Shown: positions 5,222-7,243 of the stretch, in pieces
Position numbering within the stretch: the first letter of the stretch is position 1
How the letters are laid out: every line of letters starts with the position of its first letter
Assembly: GCA_902773035.1 (NCBI GenBank)
Contig: CACYDB010000112.1
Location: 1 to 7,243 of the forward strand
From: an uncultured Ruminococcus sp.
GTDB taxonomy: Bacteria; Bacillota; Clostridia; Oscillospirales; Acutalibacteraceae
Reading direction: 5' to 3'
Length of the DNA: 7,243 nucleotides
The notes under the pieces: generated by a model
Told to the model about the DNA's origin: nothing
Databases searched by the model: none
What the model saw: the letters and a program-made list of their open reading frames with translations, nothing else
Translations under genes and position numbers: made by a program

Positions 5222-6013
5222 TTATTTTTCAATTATAATACAGCCGACCGCGCATTCCTTGGCGCAGATTCCGCAGCCTACGCACTTTTCGTAGTCAACT
5301 ACGGCGCGATTGTCTATAACCTTGATAGCTTCCTTGGGGCACGCCTTCTCACACTTACGGCAGCCGATACAGCCGTTTGAGCACACCTTACGCGTAAGCG
5401 CGCCCTTATCCTTGTTGGAGCAGGTCACGACTATATGTCTGCGCGCGGGAGCGATGGAAATAAGCCTGTTGGGGCAGGTTTTAGCGCAGATTCCGCAGCC
5501 GATACACTTCGAGCGGTTTATGCGCGCCAAGCCCTTTTCAATACAAATCGCGTCCTCGGGACACGCCGCCTTACAATCGCCGAAGCCGAGACAGCCGTAA
5601 CCGCACTTGCCCTTGCCGCCGAAGATAAGCTTCGCCGCCTTACAGCTTTCGATTCCGACGTAATTTACGTTATCCTCAGTCTTATCGCAGTCGCCGCCGC
5701 AGTGTATGATCGCTACCCTCGGAGACGCCTCCTCAACCTCGATCCCGAGCACCTCGGAGAGCTGTTTTACAACCTCCGCTCCGCCGGGAACGCAGAGGTT
5801 AGCCTGAGCGCCGTCCTCAACCAGAGCCTTGGCGTAGCCGTCACAGCCCGCGAAGCCGCAGGCTCCGCAGTTGGCGCCGGGCAGACATTCCCTGACCTTA
5901 GGGATACGCTCGTCCTCGTGAACCTTCATAATAATCGAAGCCGCGACAAGCACAACGGCGCATATAAGTCCGATAATCGCTACGGGGATCACCGCTATAA
6001 GAATTGCATTCAT
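5222..6013 (-). CDS. rnfB: Rnf complex subunit RnfB, multi-cluster iron-sulfur protein
   Basis: 263 residues. RnfB is the subunit thought to accept electrons from reduced ferredoxin on the cytoplasmic side of the ion-pumping ferredoxin:NAD+ oxidoreductase. One N-terminal membrane helix (about 4-28) is followed by the RnfB [4Fe-4S] domain with C49-x2-C52-x4-C57-x16-C74. A second Cys-rich part (C105, C109, C124, C137, C141, C147, C151, C157; GCLGFGDCKAACP) and ferredoxin motifs at 170-180, 215-225 and 244-254 follow. In all there are 29 cysteines, enough for about six clusters, as in clostridial-type RnfB and unlike the shorter proteobacterial form. The last motif lacks the usual Pro after its fourth Cys. 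The start ATG has AAGGGGG seven bases upstream, overlapping the rnfA stop; the gap to rnfA is 12 bases. It is the last gene of the operon, ending at the terminator. Confidence 0.97.
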   Translation of the reverse strand: MNAILIAVIPVAIIGLICAVVLVAASIIMKVHEDERIPKVRECLPGANCGACGFAGCDGYAKALVEDGAQANLCVPGGAEVVKQLSEVLGIEVEEASPRVAIIHCGGDCDKTEDNVNYVGIESCKAAKLIFGGKGKCGYGCLGFGDCKAACPEDAICIEKGLARINRSKCIGCGICAKTCPNRLISIAPARRHIVVTCSNKDKGALTRKVCSNGCIGCRKCEKACPKEAIKVIDNRAVVDYEKCVGCGICAKECAVGCIIIEK

Positions 6014-6025
6014 ACCGCGACCCCC

Positions 6026-6619
6026 TTACTTAGCGAACAGATTCTCAATTACGCCGCCGAAGCCGAGAAAGCTCAGCGAGGTAATTGACGCCGCTATCAG
6101 AGTTACAGGAAGTCCCTTGAAGGACTTCGGGATATCCGCGCCCTCGATCTTTGAGCGGACGCCCGAGAACATAACCATAGCCAGAAAGAATCCGAGTCCG
6201 CTTCCCAGCGAGTTCACCATAGCCTCAATAAAGGTGTAGCCCTCGTCGATGTTGAGAATGGTAACGCCGAGCACCGCGCAGTTGGTGGTGATAAGCGGCA
6301 GATAAACTCCGAGGCTCTTGTGGAGCGCGGGAATATAACGCTTCAGAACGATCTCAACGAGCTGAACAAGCGCCGCGATAACAAGGATAAAAACGATCGT
6401 CTGCAAGTACCCGAGGTCGTTGGGATCGAGCAGATAAATCTGAATCGGATAAGTGACAGCCGTCGCCATAAGCATAACAAAGATAACGGCTAAGCTCATT
6501 CCCGTCGCGGAGTCGAGCTTCTTGGAAACGCCCAGGAAGGGACAGATTCCGAGGAATCGCGATAGAACGTAGTTATTGATAAATACGGCGGAGAGCAGAA
6601 TGATAATCAACTTAGTCAT
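6026..6619 (-). CDS. rnfA: Rnf complex subunit RnfA, membrane subunit
   Basis: 197 residues, the normal length, with six predicted membrane helices. RnfA pairs with the homologous RnfE in the membrane, in opposite orientation, and the two share an intramembrane iron-sulfur centre that carries electrons across the bilayer. The expected cysteines are present: C26 in LGICPFLG and C114 in TTNCAVLG. Other family marks are FINNYVLSRF (13-22) and SLGVYLPLITTNC (102-114). The ATG follows the rnfE stop directly (TAAATG), and its Shine-Dalgarno AGGAGG (6633-6628) lies within the rnfE coding region, so translation of the two is probably coupled. Confidence 0.97.
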   Translation of the reverse strand: MTKLIIILLSAVFINNYVLSRFLGICPFLGVSKKLDSATGMSLAVIFVMLMATAVTYPIQIYLLDPNDLGYLQTIVFILVIAALVQLVEIVLKRYIPALHKSLGVYLPLITTNCAVLGVTILNIDEGYTFIEAMVNSLGSGLGFFLAMVMFSGVRSKIEGADIPKSFKGLPVTLIAASITSLSFLGFGGVIENLFAK

Positions 6620-7243
6620 TTACACGCCCTCCTTGTCAGCCTCAGCCCCGTGGCAGACAGCCCTTGACGGACAGCCCTCGCAGCCGAAGTCCTTCTTCTT
6701 CGGCTTAGAGCTGAAGAACTTATTGACGATCGCTATAAGCAGACCGAATACAAAGAATCCGCCCGGAGCCATTGTCAATATGGAGATCTTGTTGCTTTCG
6801 AGCACGGGAATCGGAATACCGAAGAACGTTCCGTTGCCGAAAACCTCTCTGATAACAGCCATAGCGCACAGCGCCAGCGTAAAGCCCGCGCCCATTCCGA
6901 GCGCGTCGATCGCCGAGTCTATGACCTTGTTTTTATTAGCGAACATCTCGGCTCTGCCGAGGATGATACAGTTAACAACAATGAGCGGAAGATAAATTCC
7001 GAGGCTCTTGTCGAGCGCGGGCGCGAACGCCTTGACGAGCATCTGAACCATAGTTACGAAGCCCGCGATAAGCACGATGTAGCACGGAATACGAACCTTG
7101 TCGGGAATAACCTTACGCAGCGCCGAGATAACGATATTGGAGCAGAGCAGTACGACAGTCGCCGCGGCGCCCATTCCGAGAGCTCCCGATACGGTCGTAG
7201 AGGTGGCGAGGGTCGGACAGGTGCCGAGAATAAGCACAAGCAC
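6620..7243 (-). CDS. rnfE: Rnf complex subunit RnfE, 5' end cut off by the window edge
   Basis: The 207 visible codons lack the N-terminus: the frame is open to the edge and the first visible residues already lie in the first helix, so about 15-25 residues are missing and the edge GTG is not a real start. RnfE is the membrane partner of RnfA; its visible conserved cysteines, at window residues 9 (LGTCPTLA) and 92 (VVNCIILGRAE), match those that help hold the intramembrane iron-sulfur centre. Other marks are IPDKVRIP, SLGIYLPLIVVNC and IREVFGNGTFFG. After the last helix comes a cytoplasmic tail of about 30 residues with Lys-rich KPKKKDFGCEGCPSRAVCH, a CxxCx5C arrangement seen in many Firmicute RnfE proteins and of unknown use. 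The order E-A-B fits the standard operon rnfCDGEAB. Confidence 0.96.
   Translation of the reverse strand: MLVLILGTCPTLATSTTVSGALGMGAAATVVLLCSNIVISALRKVIPDKVRIPCYIVLIAGFVTMVQMLVKAFAPALDKSLGIYLPLIVVNCIILGRAEMFANKNKVIDSAIDALGMGAGFTLALCAMAVIREVFGNGTFFGIPIPVLESNKISILTMAPGGFFVFGLLIAIVNKFFSSKPKKKDFGCEGCPSRAVCHGAEADKEGV

Noticed and set aside
5435..6088. Plus-strand reading frame of 217 codons opposite rnfB
   Set aside because: rnfB is unmistakable; the opposite frame is Ala-rich shadow sequence without motifs and runs across the rnfA-rnfB junction.
7241..7243. GTG at the right edge as the rnfE start
   Set aside because: It falls inside the first conserved helix of RnfE, just before LGTCPTLA; the true start is outside the window.

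Overview
The window looks like chromosomal DNA of a gut-type anaerobic Firmicute, most likely a Ruminococcus-like member of the Oscillospiraceae. The clues are an Rnf complex of clostridial type (long multi-cluster RnfB, RnfE with a Cys-rich tail), the NusG-domain-II/Gx/ApbE gene set, and a secreted protein that carries both a type I dockerin and a CBM26-like starch-binding module, as in amylosome or cellulosome bacteria. The genus is inferred from content only.

Layout, right to left. Positions 7243-5222 (minus strand) hold the end of an Rnf operon, rnfE-rnfA-rnfB. RnfE is cut at the right edge; rnfC, rnfD and rnfG are expected beyond it but are not visible. A perfect 12-bp hairpin (5189-5217) serves as a terminator for rnfB and for the convergent plus-strand pair 4340-5204, which encodes a membrane-anchored NusG domain II protein and a Gx-family membrane protein. 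A 71-bp divergent promoter region (4269-4339) separates this pair from apbE (minus, 4268-3273), a lipoprotein FAD:protein FMN transferase. The -35 boxes of the two divergent promoters overlap in one palindrome, TGTCAATTGACA, and canonical spacing puts both transcription starts at the A of the ATG, so both genes may be translated from leaderless mRNAs.

To the left, on the minus strand, is an 899-residue secreted metallophosphoesterase (3202-503). It has a signal peptide, a beta-sandwich domain, a phosphoesterase core with all metal ligands, a Thr-rich linker, an internal dockerin, a helical segment, a CBM26-like module and an unassigned C-terminal domain. Thirteen bases downstream begins a second metallophosphoesterase of the same family, without signal peptide, which runs off the left edge.

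How they fit together: RnfA, RnfB and RnfE belong to the membrane ferredoxin:NAD+ oxidoreductase that builds an ion gradient. ApbE attaches FMN covalently to RnfG and RnfD in such complexes. The NusG-II and Gx proteins are recurrent companions of extracytosolic flavoprotein systems, of unproven function. The phosphoesterase pair seems to be a separate module; its dockerin and starch-binding domain suggest a phosphatase displayed on a starch-degrading complex. There is no gene-free stretch over 300 bases, and I saw no RNA gene, CRISPR array or mobile element.
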